This document shows, one piece after another, positions 27,861-37,262 of a DNA stretch of 59,853 bases. A program made the translations under genes and the position numbers. The stretch is taken from the NCBI GenBank assembly GCA_900019985.1, contig FIZM01000047.1, positions 1 through 59,853 on the forward strand, read 5' to 3'. The notes beneath the pieces are model-generated. The model searched no databases. It was not told where the DNA came from and was given only the letters and a program-made list of their open reading frames with translations. The DNA comes from an uncultured Clostridia bacterium. Its GTDB lineage: Bacteria > Bacillota > SHA-98 > UBA4971. Within the stretch, counting starts at the first letter, position 1. The number at the start of each line of letters is the position of its first letter.

Positions 27861-27898
27861 CCTTGGTATCGGTGCCCGTCATCCGGGTTATACCAGGG
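27861..27898 (+). promoter_or_regulatory. Hairpin in the rpsB 5' leader
   Basis: CCTTGGTAT (27861-27869) pairs with ATACCAGGG (27890-27898) over nine positions including one G-U. An inner stem CCCG/CGGG has the loop TCATC. There is no T-tract, so it is not a terminator. It sits between the promoter and the rpsB ribosome-binding site and could be an S2 autoregulatory site (inference). Confidence 0.5.
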
Positions 27899-27944
27899 AA
27901 TGAAGGGAGCGGAGGAAAAAACCGAACAGGGAGGAGGTGAGAGT

Positions 27945-28781
27945 ATGGCAGTAGTCACTATGAAGCAACTGCTTGAGGCCGGCGTCCATTTCGGGCATCA
28001 GACCAGGCGTTGGAATCCCAAGATGAAGCCATATATCTTCACCGAGCGTAATGGAATTTACATTATCGATCTGCAGAAGACTGTGAAGATGATGGAAGAC
28101 GCCTATGCATTCGTCAGGGATGTAGTGGCGGATGGAGGAACCGTACTGTTCGTCGGCACGAAGAAGCAGGCTCAAAACACCATCAGAGAGGAAGCTGAAC
28201 GGTGTGGCATGTTCTACGTTAACGTACGATGGCTAGGTGGAATGCTCACCAACTTCCAGACTATAAGAAAGCGGGTTCAGAGGCTTCAAGAGATTGAAGA
28301 TATGGAAGCCGACGGCTCCCTTGAGCTGCGTCCGAAGAAGGAAGTCCTTCAGATTCTGAAAGAAAAGGAGAAGCTCGAGAAGTTTCTAGGTGGCGTTCGT
28401 GAGATGACGGAATTGCCAGATGCAGTCTTCGTAGTGGATCCGCGTAAGGAGCGAATAGCAGTGCAAGAAGCGAGGAAGCTCAATATCCCGATAGTCGCAA
28501 TCGTTGACACAAATTGTGATCCCGACGAAGTCGACTACATCATCCCCGGCAATGACGACGCTATCCGTGCTATCAAACTGATATGTGGCAAGATATCAGA
28601 CGCAGTCATTGAAGGCCTGGAAGGCATGGATGCAGGAGTGGAGGAATCCGCATCTCCGGTTGGCGAAATCAGGGAAGATGAGATTGCCGGTGAGATTCAA
28701 GACAGCGTAACTGACGTTGTTGAGATGCCTCTTGACAATGATGTCGTAGAAATAGTCAAGATGGATGACTTTAACAATTAA
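27945..28781 (+). CDS. rpsB: Ribosomal protein S2
   Basis: This 278-residue protein has the S2 start [19 protein letters not shown] and conserved blocks [31 protein letters not shown] and [20 protein letters not shown]2 binds the 30S neck and is assembled late. An acidic C-terminal tail of about 40 residues extends past the core. The ATG at 27945 follows GGGAGGAGGTGAG; earlier in-frame starts are not supported. Confidence 0.97.
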   Translation: MAVVTMKQLLEAGVHFGHQTRRWNPKMKPYIFTERNGIYIIDLQKTVKMMEDAYAFVRDVVADGGTVLFVGTKKQAQNTIREEAERCGMFYVNVRWLGGMLTNFQTIRKRVQRLQEIEDMEADGSLELRPKKEVLQILKEKEKLEKFLGGVREMTELPDAVFVVDPRKERIAVQEARKLNIPIVAIVDTNCDPDEVDYIIPGNDDAIRAIKLICGKISDAVIEGLEGMDAGVEESASPVGEIREDEIAGEIQDSVTDVVEMPLDNDVVEIVKMDDFNN

Positions 28782-28826
28782 TGACTTCGGTAATGACCGA
28801 TACTCGAATACAAGGAGGTAGGACTT

Positions 28827-29459
28827 GTGGCTATTAAGGCCGAGGATGTCAAGAAACTACGTGAAAAAACCGGCGCCGGCATGATGGATTGCAAGAAGGC
28901 TCTTGCTGAAACCGGCGGTGATATGGAAAAGGCCGTGGCCTATCTCCGTGAGAAGGGCCTCGCAAGAATGGTGAGGAGAGCCGACAGGGTGGCTGCAGAA
29001 GGGATCGTGGAAGCTTATATCCACCACGGAAGTAAAGTAGGAGTCCTCGTTGAAGTCAATTGTGAAACTGACTTCGTGGCAAGGACGGATGATTTCCGTG
29101 CCCTTGCAAAAGAGATTGCTCTTCAGGTTGCAGCATCCAAGCCTCTTTTCGTATCCAGAGAAGATGTTCCTGAAGAGCTTATTGAGAACGAAAAGGCGAT
29201 CTTGAAGGCTCAGGCATTGAATGAAGGTAAACCAGAGCATATTGCAGAAAAGATCGTTGAAGGCCGAATTGTAAAGTTCTATCAAGAAGTCTGTCTTCTG
29301 GAACAGCCTTACATCCGTGATTCCGAGAAAACCATATACGATCTGCTCATGGAAGTCTCAGCTAAGACCGGAGAAAAGATGGAGATTAAACGGTTTGTCA
29401 GATTTGAAGTCGGAGAAGGAATTGACCCTGCTGACAAACCACAGTGCGCTATAGGCTAG
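28827..29459 (+). CDS. tsf: Translation elongation factor Ts
   Basis: This 210-residue EF-Ts is the short form. It has the N-terminal UBA-like domain (KKLREKTGAGMMDCKKAL), then VEVNCETDFVAR and the core ending MEIKRFVRFEVGEGI. It recycles EF-Tu-GDP to EF-Tu-GTP. Translation starts at a GTG behind AAGGAGGTAGGA. It is the second gene of the rpsB operon. Confidence 0.97.
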   Translation: MAIKAEDVKKLREKTGAGMMDCKKALAETGGDMEKAVAYLREKGLARMVRRADRVAAEGIVEAYIHHGSKVGVLVEVNCETDFVARTDDFRALAKEIALQVAASKPLFVSREDVPEELIENEKAILKAQALNEGKPEHIAEKIVEGRIVKFYQEVCLLEQPYIRDSEKTIYDLLMEVSAKTGEKMEIKRFVRFEVGEGIDPADKPQCAIG

Positions 29460-30224
<765 letters not shown>

Positions 30225-30225
30225 T

Positions 30226-30783
30226 ATGCCTGACGACGATTACCGCAAGACTGAAGAAAGAATGAAGGACGTTATAGAGGCAACCCGAAGGGAGTTTGCG
30301 TCTATCAGGACAGGAAGGGCGAATCCTGCCTTGCTGGACAGGGTTAGCGTGGAGGCTTACGGTGATATCTACCCCATTAACCAGGTGGCCAGTATTTCTG
30401 TGCCTGAACCTCGCCTTCTCGTGATTCAACCATGGGATCGCACACTCGTCCCTAGTATCGAGCGCGCCATTCTCAAGTCGGATCTTGCTTTGACACCTAT
30501 GAGCGATGGATCCATAATCAGAATACCCATTCCTGCCCTTACTGAAGACAGACGCCGCGAGTTGGTCAAGATGGCGAAAAAGATCGCGGAAGATATGCGG
30601 GTTCGTATACGCAATATCAGGCGTGAAGCCATTGACATCCTACGTGAACAAGAGAAAAACAAAGAGATCACAGAGGATGACCTCAGGCATGGACAGGAAG
30701 ATATTCAAAAACTGACAGATAGATTCATTGCCGAGATCGACAGTTTGCTCGAAGCTAAGGAAGCTGAAATCACGGAATTTTGA
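30226..30783 (+). CDS. frr: Ribosome recycling factor
   Basis: This 185-residue protein matches RRF over its length: FASIRTGRANPALLDRV, YG---PINQVASISVPEPR-L-IQPWD and the C-terminal helical domain. It splits post-termination ribosomes with EF-G. The ATG follows the pyrH stop by one base, with GGGGGAG upstream. Confidence 0.97.
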   Translation: MPDDDYRKTEERMKDVIEATRREFASIRTGRANPALLDRVSVEAYGDIYPINQVASISVPEPRLLVIQPWDRTLVPSIERAILKSDLALTPMSDGSIIRIPIPALTEDRRRELVKMAKKIAEDMRVRIRNIRREAIDILREQEKNKEITEDDLRHGQEDIQKLTDRFIAEIDSLLEAKEAEITEF

Positions 30784-30798
30784 GGGGAGGTGGCCGGA

Positions 30799-30972
30799 TT
30801 GCCACATTACATCACAGATGATTGCACTAAGTGCGGAACATGTGCTGATGTATGCCCGTTTGAAGCCATCAGCGAGGGGGAGGACAAGTACGTAATAGAC
30901 CCTGACATCTGCACAGACTGTGGAATATGTGCGGAAGAGTGCCCGGACGGCGCAATCATAGAGGAAGAATAA
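30799..30972 (+). CDS. Small 2[4Fe-4S] ferredoxin
   Basis: The 57-residue product has two classical cluster motifs, CTKCGTCADVCPFEAI and CTDCGICAEECPDGAI, and is otherwise acidic, as expected for a clostridial-type ferredoxin. Such proteins carry low-potential electrons between hydrogenases, Nfn, Rnf and 2-oxoacid oxidoreductases. The TTG at 30799 is chosen because GGGGAGGTG lies six bases upstream; the GTG at 30790 overlaps it. Its place right after frr is unusual and would link its expression to translation genes. A hairpin terminator follows. Confidence 0.92.
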   Translation: MPHYITDDCTKCGTCADVCPFEAISEGEDKYVIDPDICTDCGICAEECPDGAIIEEE

Positions 30973-30985
30973 TTAGTAGAATCCT

Positions 30986-31026
30986 GATCTTCAAAGGGGA
31001 GGTTTACCTCCCCTAAAGATTTTATA
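30986..31026 (+). terminator. Rho-independent terminator after the ferredoxin gene
   Basis: AGGGGAGG (30995-31002) pairs perfectly with CCTCCCCT (31007-31014) around a TTTA loop. An outer ATCTT/AAGAT pairing extends the stem. The tail GATTTTATATAGG is only moderately T-rich, so termination may be partial. It would end the rpsB-ferredoxin transcript before uppS. Confidence 0.65.
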
Positions 31027-31080
31027 TAGGCGATATTTGCTTGACATATCAATTAGACTGAGGAGGTTTACGCTACAGAG

Positions 31081-31914
31081 GTGGAAAGGAACGTCTTTTC
31101 ACGATTGCTTTCAGGCATAAGACGACTCCTGAAACAACGTGCAGGTGCACCTGGAGAACAGCATGTCGGTGACATGGCGGACGACGTAGACTCCCTGAAA
31201 GAAAAGGTCTCCCAGGGTAAGCTGCCTGTGCATGTAGGGATAATCATGGACGGAAACGGAAGGTGGGCTAAGAGGAGAGGCCTTCCACGGCTGTCAGGCC
31301 ATGCAGCAGGCGGTAGAAAAGCCGAGGAGATCGTCAAGTTCGCCCAGGACGTAGGCATAAAACACATAACGCTTTATGTATTCTCCACTGAAAACTGGAG
31401 GAGGCCCAAGGACGAAGTCGACGGGCTTATGAACCTTCTCGTTGATATGTTTGAGAAGAGATTTGACGACTTGGTTAATTACGGGGCAAAGATAAGGATT
31501 ATTGGACGTCGTGACAGGTTGCCCCATAATGTGCTTCGTGCAATAATGAATGTTGAAGAGAGAACAAGAACAAATAGCAGGATATCGGTGAATCTTGCCA
31601 TAGACTACGGCGGCCGCGACGAGATTAAGAGGGCTTTTCAACGACTGGCGAAAAAGGCGGCTCTAGGTGAGATTTCCCCTGATGATATTGGTGAGGAAGA
31701 TATAAGTTCTCATCTTGACACCTCCGGTGTCCCTGATCCTGATCTAATAATCCGCACAGGCGGGGAGAAGAGGATATCCAACTTTCTCATCTGGCAATCC
31801 GCCTATGCTGAGCTGGTGGTCACACCTGTTCTCTGGCCGGACTTTTCTCGACAGGATTTGCTTATGGCAATATCAGAGTATCAGCAGAGGGATCGAAGAT
31901 TCGGGAGCGTGTAG
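31081..31914 (+). CDS. uppS: Isoprenyl transferase (undecaprenyl diphosphate synthase)
   Basis: This cis-prenyltransferase is up to 277 residues. The signature IIMDGNGRWAKRRGLPR contains the catalytic Asp; YVFSTENWRRP and DLIIRTGGEKRISNFLIWQSAYAE are also present. It makes undecaprenyl diphosphate for cell-wall synthesis. The GTG at 31081 gives an N terminus about 30 residues longer than usual, without a well-spaced ribosome-binding site. The ATG at 31174 would give 246 residues, near the family norm, so the start is uncertain. Confidence 0.95.
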   Translation: MERNVFSRLLSGIRRLLKQRAGAPGEQHVGDMADDVDSLKEKVSQGKLPVHVGIIMDGNGRWAKRRGLPRLSGHAAGGRKAEEIVKFAQDVGIKHITLYVFSTENWRRPKDEVDGLMNLLVDMFEKRFDDLVNYGAKIRIIGRRDRLPHNVLRAIMNVEERTRTNSRISVNLAIDYGGRDEIKRAFQRLAKKAALGEISPDDIGEEDISSHLDTSGVPDPDLIIRTGGEKRISNFLIWQSAYAELVVTPVLWPDFSRQDLLMAISEYQQRDRRFGSV

Positions 31915-31949
31915 GCTGCCACGGATCAGTTTGATAGGAGGATTCTGAT

Positions 31950-32765
31950 TTGAACCAGAGAGTTTTAAGTGCACTCATTGCAATACCCATTGCACTCTTG
32001 GTCATTATTCTAGGTAGAGCCTATCTTGCCGCTGCTTTGCTTGTATTCGGAATACTGGCTGCAAGAGAGTTCTACAGTCTGGCTCAATTATCAGGTTACA
32101 GTCCTGCGAACTACGTAGGGATCTTAGGCATAGTCGCTTTTGTCACCTTCGGTTATCTGGGAATGCATCAGAGCATAGGCTTTGTTGTAGCTCTTTTGGT
32201 CGTCCTCAGCCTCGTGTTTCAGACACTCACCTTGGGAGGCCAAAAATCTATTGCCAATTCTGCCATTACCTTGCTGGGATCTGTCTATATCGGCCTGCCT
32301 ATGGCCAGCGCTGTGATGTTGCGGCATACCGGCGAAAACGGGGCAGGCTTTGGCTATCTTCTGGTTGCCATACTTACTGTATGGGCCACAGACACAGGAG
32401 CATATTTCGGCGGCAAGGCCTTTGGCAAGCGAAAGCTGGCACCTAAACTCAGCCCGAATAAGACTTGCGAAGGAGCGATTATAGGCTTAGCTTGCGGCGT
32501 GGCAGCAGGTGTCATTGTAAGGTGGCTGGGTTCTCTCCTCATGTGGTGGCCGCACCTTGGTTTTGGCCACAGTCTTATCCTGGCTGTCATAACTTCGGTT
32601 TCGGGACAAATGGGCGACTTGGCTGAATCAGCATTTAAGCGAAGTGCAGAGGTTAAAGATTCAGGTGTCTTTATGCCGGGCCATGGTGGAGTTTTGGACA
32701 GACTTGACAGCTTGCTTCTTTCCATCCCGTTAGTGTACTATTATGTACGACTCTTCTTGTCCTGA
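31950..32765 (+). CDS. cdsA: Phosphatidate cytidylyltransferase
   Basis: This 271-residue protein has about seven to eight membrane helices and the CdsA signature near the C terminus (KRSAEVKDSGVFMPGHGGVL-DR-DS). It converts phosphatidic acid and CTP to CDP-diacylglycerol. Translation starts at a TTG behind AGGAGGA. uppS-cdsA-dxr-rseP is the common order, here interrupted by ytvI. Confidence 0.96.
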   Translation: MNQRVLSALIAIPIALLVIILGRAYLAAALLVFGILAAREFYSLAQLSGYSPANYVGILGIVAFVTFGYLGMHQSIGFVVALLVVLSLVFQTLTLGGQKSIANSAITLLGSVYIGLPMASAVMLRHTGENGAGFGYLLVAILTVWATDTGAYFGGKAFGKRKLAPKLSPNKTCEGAIIGLACGVAAGVIVRWLGSLLMWWPHLGFGHSLILAVITSVSGQMGDLAESAFKRSAEVKDSGVFMPGHGGVLDRLDSLLLSIPLVYYYVRLFLS

Positions 32766-32802
32766 CTAATCTGCGCTTTTGCGCTTTTCCGAGGTAGACG
32801 CC

Positions 32803-33849
32803 ATGCAAAGACTTTCTGAGGAATGGAGATATTTCCTCATATGGGGTGCGGTTCTTACCGCCTGTTATATTGCGGCCAGATTTGTGCTGCCGCTTTTTAC
32901 CCCTTTTATAGCTGCTCTTCTGTTGGCAGCAATCATTGACCCTGTTGTGGAACTATTGACAAAGCGGTCTCGTTTGACGAGAGGGGTAAGTGCTTCCGTC
33001 AGCCTGATAATTGTGTTTGTCTTGCTGTCAGTCATCATTGCTCTGTTGGTTATCAGAATAGTCGCTGAAGTGCAGGATCTATATAGGTCTTTGCCGCTCT
33101 ACTACATGAACGCTCAAGAAATTATTGACAGGATCATTTCATACATAGGAAGTGTGACTGAAGATCTTCCCTATTCGGTTATAGAGACAGTAAGGAGGAT
33201 TCAGTCTCGACTGTATGCCAGTGCTGAAGGGGTGCTTCTGAGTGTTACAAGCGTTGTCATGGGCCTTCCTCGACTCAGCATCAATGTTATCGTCAGCTTC
33301 TTCGCTGCGTTTTTCATAAGCCGCGATAAGAAAGAGCTTTCAGAGCACATGGCAAGTCTTGCACCTCTGAGATGGCGTGAGAGAGCAGAAGAAGCAAGGG
33401 CAGGGATGATCTCAGCATTACTTGGGTTTATCAGAGCTTATCTCATTCTGATCAGCATAACAGTTGTGGTCAGCATAATCGGTTTCCGGATTGCAGGGAT
33501 CAAGTACGCTTGGATACTGGGGATCATAGCAGGTATTCTCGATTTAATTCCATTGATCGGACCCGGATTTTTGTATGTACCTATGATCCTCTTTTATCTT
33601 GCAGTAAGACAGTTTTACCGGGCTATAGTGATTATGGCTCTCATGGCGGTGCAGTTCTTCGTCAGAAAAGGCATGGAGCCTAAGGTGCTAGGGAGCAACT
33701 TAGGTATCCATCCTATTGCGGTGCTTGTTTCCATGTACCTTGGATACAGGCTGCTGGGCACCTATGGAATGATTGTAGGACCGCTTATTGCAGTTTTGCT
33801 GAAAGTAACGGTTGCAGTAGGGATATTGCCTTCATGGCCCAGGGAATAG
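32803..33849 (+). CDS. ytvI: YtvI/PerM (AI-2E transporter superfamily) sporulation-type membrane protein
   Basis: This protein of about 348 residues has about eight predicted helices and the AI-2E/PerM family C-terminal blocks GILDLIPLIGPGFLY, KVLGSNLGIHPI and GPLIAVLLKV. It most resembles the YtvI group annotated as sporulation integral membrane protein; transported substrates are not established. The ATG at 32803 lies nine bases after GAGGT. Its insertion between cdsA and dxr is uncommon, and its end overlaps the upstream part of the dxr frame. Confidence 0.85.
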   Translation: MQRLSEEWRYFLIWGAVLTACYIAARFVLPLFTPFIAALLLAAIIDPVVELLTKRSRLTRGVSASVSLIIVFVLLSVIIALLVIRIVAEVQDLYRSLPLYYMNAQEIIDRIISYIGSVTEDLPYSVIETVRRIQSRLYASAEGVLLSVTSVVMGLPRLSINVIVSFFAAFFISRDKKELSEHMASLAPLRWRERAEEARAGMISALLGFIRAYLILISITVVVSIIGFRIAGIKYAWILGIIAGILDLIPLIGPGFLYVPMILFYLAVRQFYRAIVIMALMAVQFFVRKGMEPKVLGSNLGIHPIAVLVSMYLGYRLLGTYGMIVGPLIAVLLKVTVAVGILPSWPRE

Positions 33850-33860
33850 GAGGGAACCTA

Positions 33861-35024
33861 TTGGCTCGTTCCATTGTAGTTTTAGGGTCTACAGGTTCTA
33901 TTGGAACACAAACACTTGAGGTATGTAAGTGGCATCAAGGCGATATTGAAGTAGTAGGCCTTGCAGCCGGCAGGAACATTGATGTTTTGGAAGGCCAGGT
34001 AAGGGCATTTTGCCCCCGCATTGTGGGAATAGCTGATTCTGATGCAGCTTTGGCGTTCAAAGATAGGGTCAGCGATCTACGGATTGAGATCGTATCCGGG
34101 AAAGATGCAGCGTCCGAAGTTGCATCATATGAAGATGCAGACCTGGCAGTATGTTCCATTGTGGGGATGGAAGGGCTTATTCCGACGCTTAAAGCGATAG
34201 AGAGCGGAAAAACCATCGCCTTGGCAACGAAAGAAGCTCTGGTGTCAGCAGGGCAAATAGTGATGGATGCGGCATCCGGCCGCGGTGTGAAGGTTCTTCC
34301 TATTGACAGTGAACATTCTGCCATATTTCAATGCCTCCAAGGGAACGATATAGCCGGAGTGAAAAGACTGATCCTCACCGCATCAGGCGGGCCTTTTCTA
34401 AGGCTCAGCAAGGAAGAGATGGAGACTGTCACACCGAAGGAGGCTCTTCGTCATCCCACATGGTCCATGGGCCCTAAAGTCACGATAGACTCAGCAACTC
34501 TGATGAATAAATCCCTTGAACTGATAGAAGCGAGATGGCTTTTCGGAGTCAGTCCAGGAAAGATCAGTGCAGTCATCCACAGGCAAAGTGTCGTCCACTC
34601 CATGGTGGAGTTTGTTGACGGATCCATACTGGCTCAGCTCGGTTCACAGGACATGAGGCTTGCGATTCAGTACGCTCTTTGTTATCCCCATCGGGTTGAA
34701 GGGCACTGCGATAAGCTTGACCTCATTGAAGTGGGGTCTCTTACGTTTGAGGAGCCTGACTTAGAAAGGTTCCCGGCGCTTCGTTTGGGGTACGAGGCCT
34801 TGCGGGTAGGAGGCACACTCCCTTGTGTCATGAATGCCGCTAATGAAGAGGCGGTAAGGTTGTTCTTAGGAGAATACATTGGATTCGGTGATATTGCGCG
34901 GCTTGTTGAGGAAACAATGCAAAACCACGAGGTGCTGGAAGCCTCGTCCCTGGAGCAGGTGCTTGCTGCTGACGCTTGGGCGAGGGAGCACATTGTGAGA
35001 CATGCCGGCATAGTAGGGAGATGA
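33861..35024 (+). CDS. dxr: 1-deoxy-D-xylulose 5-phosphate reductoisomerase
   Basis: This 387-residue enzyme has the NADPH-binding start VVLGSTGSIGTQTLEV, the metal-site region PIDSEHSAIFQCL, the active-site loop HPTWSMGPKVTIDSATLMNK and the family C-terminal helical domain. It catalyses the second step of the MEP isoprenoid pathway. The TTG at 33861 is chosen because GGAGGG lies six bases upstream; the ATG at 33834 is inside ytvI. ispG, three genes on, encodes a later MEP enzyme. Confidence 0.96.
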   Translation: MARSIVVLGSTGSIGTQTLEVCKWHQGDIEVVGLAAGRNIDVLEGQVRAFCPRIVGIADSDAALAFKDRVSDLRIEIVSGKDAASEVASYEDADLAVCSIVGMEGLIPTLKAIESGKTIALATKEALVSAGQIVMDAASGRGVKVLPIDSEHSAIFQCLQGNDIAGVKRLILTASGGPFLRLSKEEMETVTPKEALRHPTWSMGPKVTIDSATLMNKSLELIEARWLFGVSPGKISAVIHRQSVVHSMVEFVDGSILAQLGSQDMRLAIQYALCYPHRVEGHCDKLDLIEVGSLTFEEPDLERFPALRLGYEALRVGGTLPCVMNAANEEAVRLFLGEYIGFGDIARLVEETMQNHEVLEASSLEQVLAADAWAREHIVRHAGIVGR

Positions 35025-35025
35025 T

Positions 35026-36087
35026 TTGGTGCTCGGTTCTGCACTTTTGATGATAATTGCATTTGCGTTTGTGTTTCTCACTTTCGCTTTTTCCCATGAA
35101 TTCGGACATTTCATTGTAGGTAAAGCTGCAGGTGTACGCGTATATGAATTCAGCTTGGGGTTCGGTCCCGGCATCTACAGGTTTAAGCGCGGGGAGACTG
35201 TATACTCCCTGAGACTTCTCCCTGTTGGGGCGTTTGTCAAGTTTGCAGGGCTGGATGAGCCTATTGATCCTGACGATGATGTTGACGATGAGGATCCCAG
35301 GAGTTTCAGGTCAAAACCTATTTATCTCAGAGTTCTCACTATCCTGGCAGGCCCCTTCATGAATTTCGTTGTTGCTTTCATCCTTTTTGCCATAGTCTTC
35401 GTATCAGTGGGGGTGCCTTCTGCTGTTATCGGAGAGGTATACCATGATACACCTGCCTCACGTGCAGGCATAATGGAAGGGGACAGGATCATCTCAATAA
35501 GCGGCACCAGAACTCTTTCTATTGCAGATGTGAAGGAGAAGATCTGGCAGCACCCGGGCGAGCAATTGACCTTTGTAATTGAGCGGGACGGGGAGATAAT
35601 TGAGCGTAGAGTGACTCCGGAGAGAGATGACACAGGGCATGGTGGAGTCATAGGTGTTTTGCTTTCAGAGATCTGGACACGGAGGGGTGTTCTTGAATCT
35701 GTAAGCTACGGCGTAACCTTCACAAAGACCATCTCAAAGAGTCTCATTACCACGATCTGGAGAATGATAACAGGAAAGATGAAGCCTGATGTGGCAGGGC
35801 CTATAGGTATAGTCCAGGCAGTGGGACAGACTGCAAAGCTAGGTTTTATCAACGTGCTGTACCTCGCAGGCTTACTAAATGTTAACCTTGGGCTTTTGAA
35901 CCTTCTTCCCATACCTGTCCTTGACGGAGGGTGGATTGTCCTCCTTCTGCTAGAAGCCATACGCAGGAAGCCTCTTAGCGTAGAACAAGAGGCCTTTGCC
36001 AGGATGGTCGGCTTGGCTATTCTTGGGTTCATTATAGTCTATGCCACTTTCTCTGACATTACCAGGCTTGGAGTGCTTGGCGGTTGA
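35026..36087 (+). CDS. rseP: Site-2 intramembrane metalloprotease RseP/RasP
   Basis: This 353-residue membrane protease has the zinc motif HEFGH in the first helix, an inserted PDZ domain (about residues 125-205, DTPASRAGIMEGDRIISISG) and the second zinc-site motif NLLPIPVLDGG in a later helix. In Firmicutes it cleaves anti-sigma factors and other membrane proteins. The start is TTG 35026 or GTG 35029, both after GGGAG. The position after dxr is conserved. Confidence 0.95.
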   Translation: MVLGSALLMIIAFAFVFLTFAFSHEFGHFIVGKAAGVRVYEFSLGFGPGIYRFKRGETVYSLRLLPVGAFVKFAGLDEPIDPDDDVDDEDPRSFRSKPIYLRVLTILAGPFMNFVVAFILFAIVFVSVGVPSAVIGEVYHDTPASRAGIMEGDRIISISGTRTLSIADVKEKIWQHPGEQLTFVIERDGEIIERRVTPERDDTGHGGVIGVLLSEIWTRRGVLESVSYGVTFTKTISKSLITTIWRMITGKMKPDVAGPIGIVQAVGQTAKLGFINVLYLAGLLNVNLGLLNLLPIPVLDGGWIVLLLLEAIRRKPLSVEQEAFARMVGLAILGFIIVYATFSDITRLGVLGG

Positions 36088-36107
36088 AAGTGGAGGAGCG
36101 TGTCTTT

Positions 36108-37262
36108 GTGAGTATTCTGAGACGTAGAACAAGGCAGGTTCTGGTAGGCCCGGTGGGGATAGGGGGAGATGCCCGTATCTCCGTCCAGTCAATGACAAAA
36201 ACCGATACCAGGGATGTGGAAGCAACTCTTTCTCAGATAAGGAGTCTCAAAGATGCAGGCTGCGATATAGTAAGGTGCGCTGTTCCTGATATGGAAGCAG
36301 CTGTTGCTCTGGAGGAGATCAAGAAAAGGTCTCCTCTGCCTATTGTTGCAGACATCCATTTTGATTACAGGCTTGCACTTGCTTCCATTAATGCAGGTGT
36401 TGACAAATTGAGGATAAATCCGGGGAACATCGGCGGCAGGGAAAGACTGGGCAAAGTGGCCAAAGCCGCTAAGGCGCGGGGGATTCCCATAAGAGTCGGG
36501 GCGAATTCAGGCTCGATTCCCAGGGACCTTCTTTCAAAATATGCAGGGCCGACCTGTGAGGCTTTGGTTGAGAGCGCAAAAAGGAGCATATCGCAGCTTG
36601 AAGATGAAGGCTTCGAGGACATAGTTGTGTCGCTGAAAGCATCAGATGTACTGACTACGATAGAAGCCTACCGGGCTTTGGCAAATCTTTGCGATTTCCC
36701 GTTGCACCTTGGTGTAACTGAAGCCGGTGGGGTAAGGCCAGGAACAGTTAAGTCTTCCATTGCCATTGGGACACTGCTTATGGAAGGCATAGGCGATACA
36801 ATCCGTGTATCACTTACTTCGGAACCTGAGGAAGAAGTGCGAGTAGGCATAGAAATACTAAAAAGCGTAGGAATCCGGGTAGACAGTGTAGAAATAATAT
36901 CATGTCCCACTTGCGGGCGCTGCCGTGGCGACCTGATGAATATTCTAAAGGATGTAGAAGATAGACTAGCGGGTTTGAAATATCCGGTCAAAGTTGCTGT
37001 AATGGGATGTGAGGTTAACGGCCCGGGAGAGGCAAGAGAAGCAGATGTCGGTGTAGCTCTGGGTGAGAAATCAGGGTTGATCTTTGCCGGGGGCAATCCA
37101 CTGGGCCGCGTTGGTGCCGGAGAGATTGTAGAGAAGTTGGTGGAAGAAGTTATAAAGATCGGGAAGGAGAAAATCAGGTTAGAAGATTGTTTGAAGCTTT
37201 CTGAGGAGATGGGTAGAAGTGAAGGTGTCTGTAATAATACCTGCTTACAACGAAGGCGGTAG
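36108..37262 (+). CDS. ispG: (E)-4-hydroxy-3-methylbut-2-enyl diphosphate synthase IspG
   Basis: This protein of about 384 residues has the TIM-barrel start TRQVLVGPVGIGGDARISVQSM and the cluster-binding C-terminal part with CPTCGRCRGD and GCEVNGPGEA, which supply the [4Fe-4S] cysteines. It reduces MEcPP to HMBPP in the MEP pathway using ferredoxin or flavodoxin. The GTG at 36108 has GGAGGAG ten bases upstream; TTG 36084 and GTG 36090 are alternatives. The tail after the conserved end runs 44 nt into the next gene. Confidence 0.95.
   Translation: MSILRRRTRQVLVGPVGIGGDARISVQSMTKTDTRDVEATLSQIRSLKDAGCDIVRCAVPDMEAAVALEEIKKRSPLPIVADIHFDYRLALASINAGVDKLRINPGNIGGRERLGKVAKAAKARGIPIRVGANSGSIPRDLLSKYAGPTCEALVESAKRSISQLEDEGFEDIVVSLKASDVLTTIEAYRALANLCDFPLHLGVTEAGGVRPGTVKSSIAIGTLLMEGIGDTIRVSLTSEPEEEVRVGIEILKSVGIRVDSVEIISCPTCGRCRGDLMNILKDVEDRLAGLKYPVKVAVMGCEVNGPGEAREADVGVALGEKSGLIFAGGNPLGRVGAGEIVEKLVEEVIKIGKEKIRLEDCLKLSEEMGRSEGVCNNTCLQRRR

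Noticed and set aside
31041-31074. Perfect TTGACA upstream of uppS
   Set aside because: No acceptable -10 element lies 16-18 bp downstream, so I do not call a promoter; uppS may rely on read-through of the partial terminator or on an element I cannot see.
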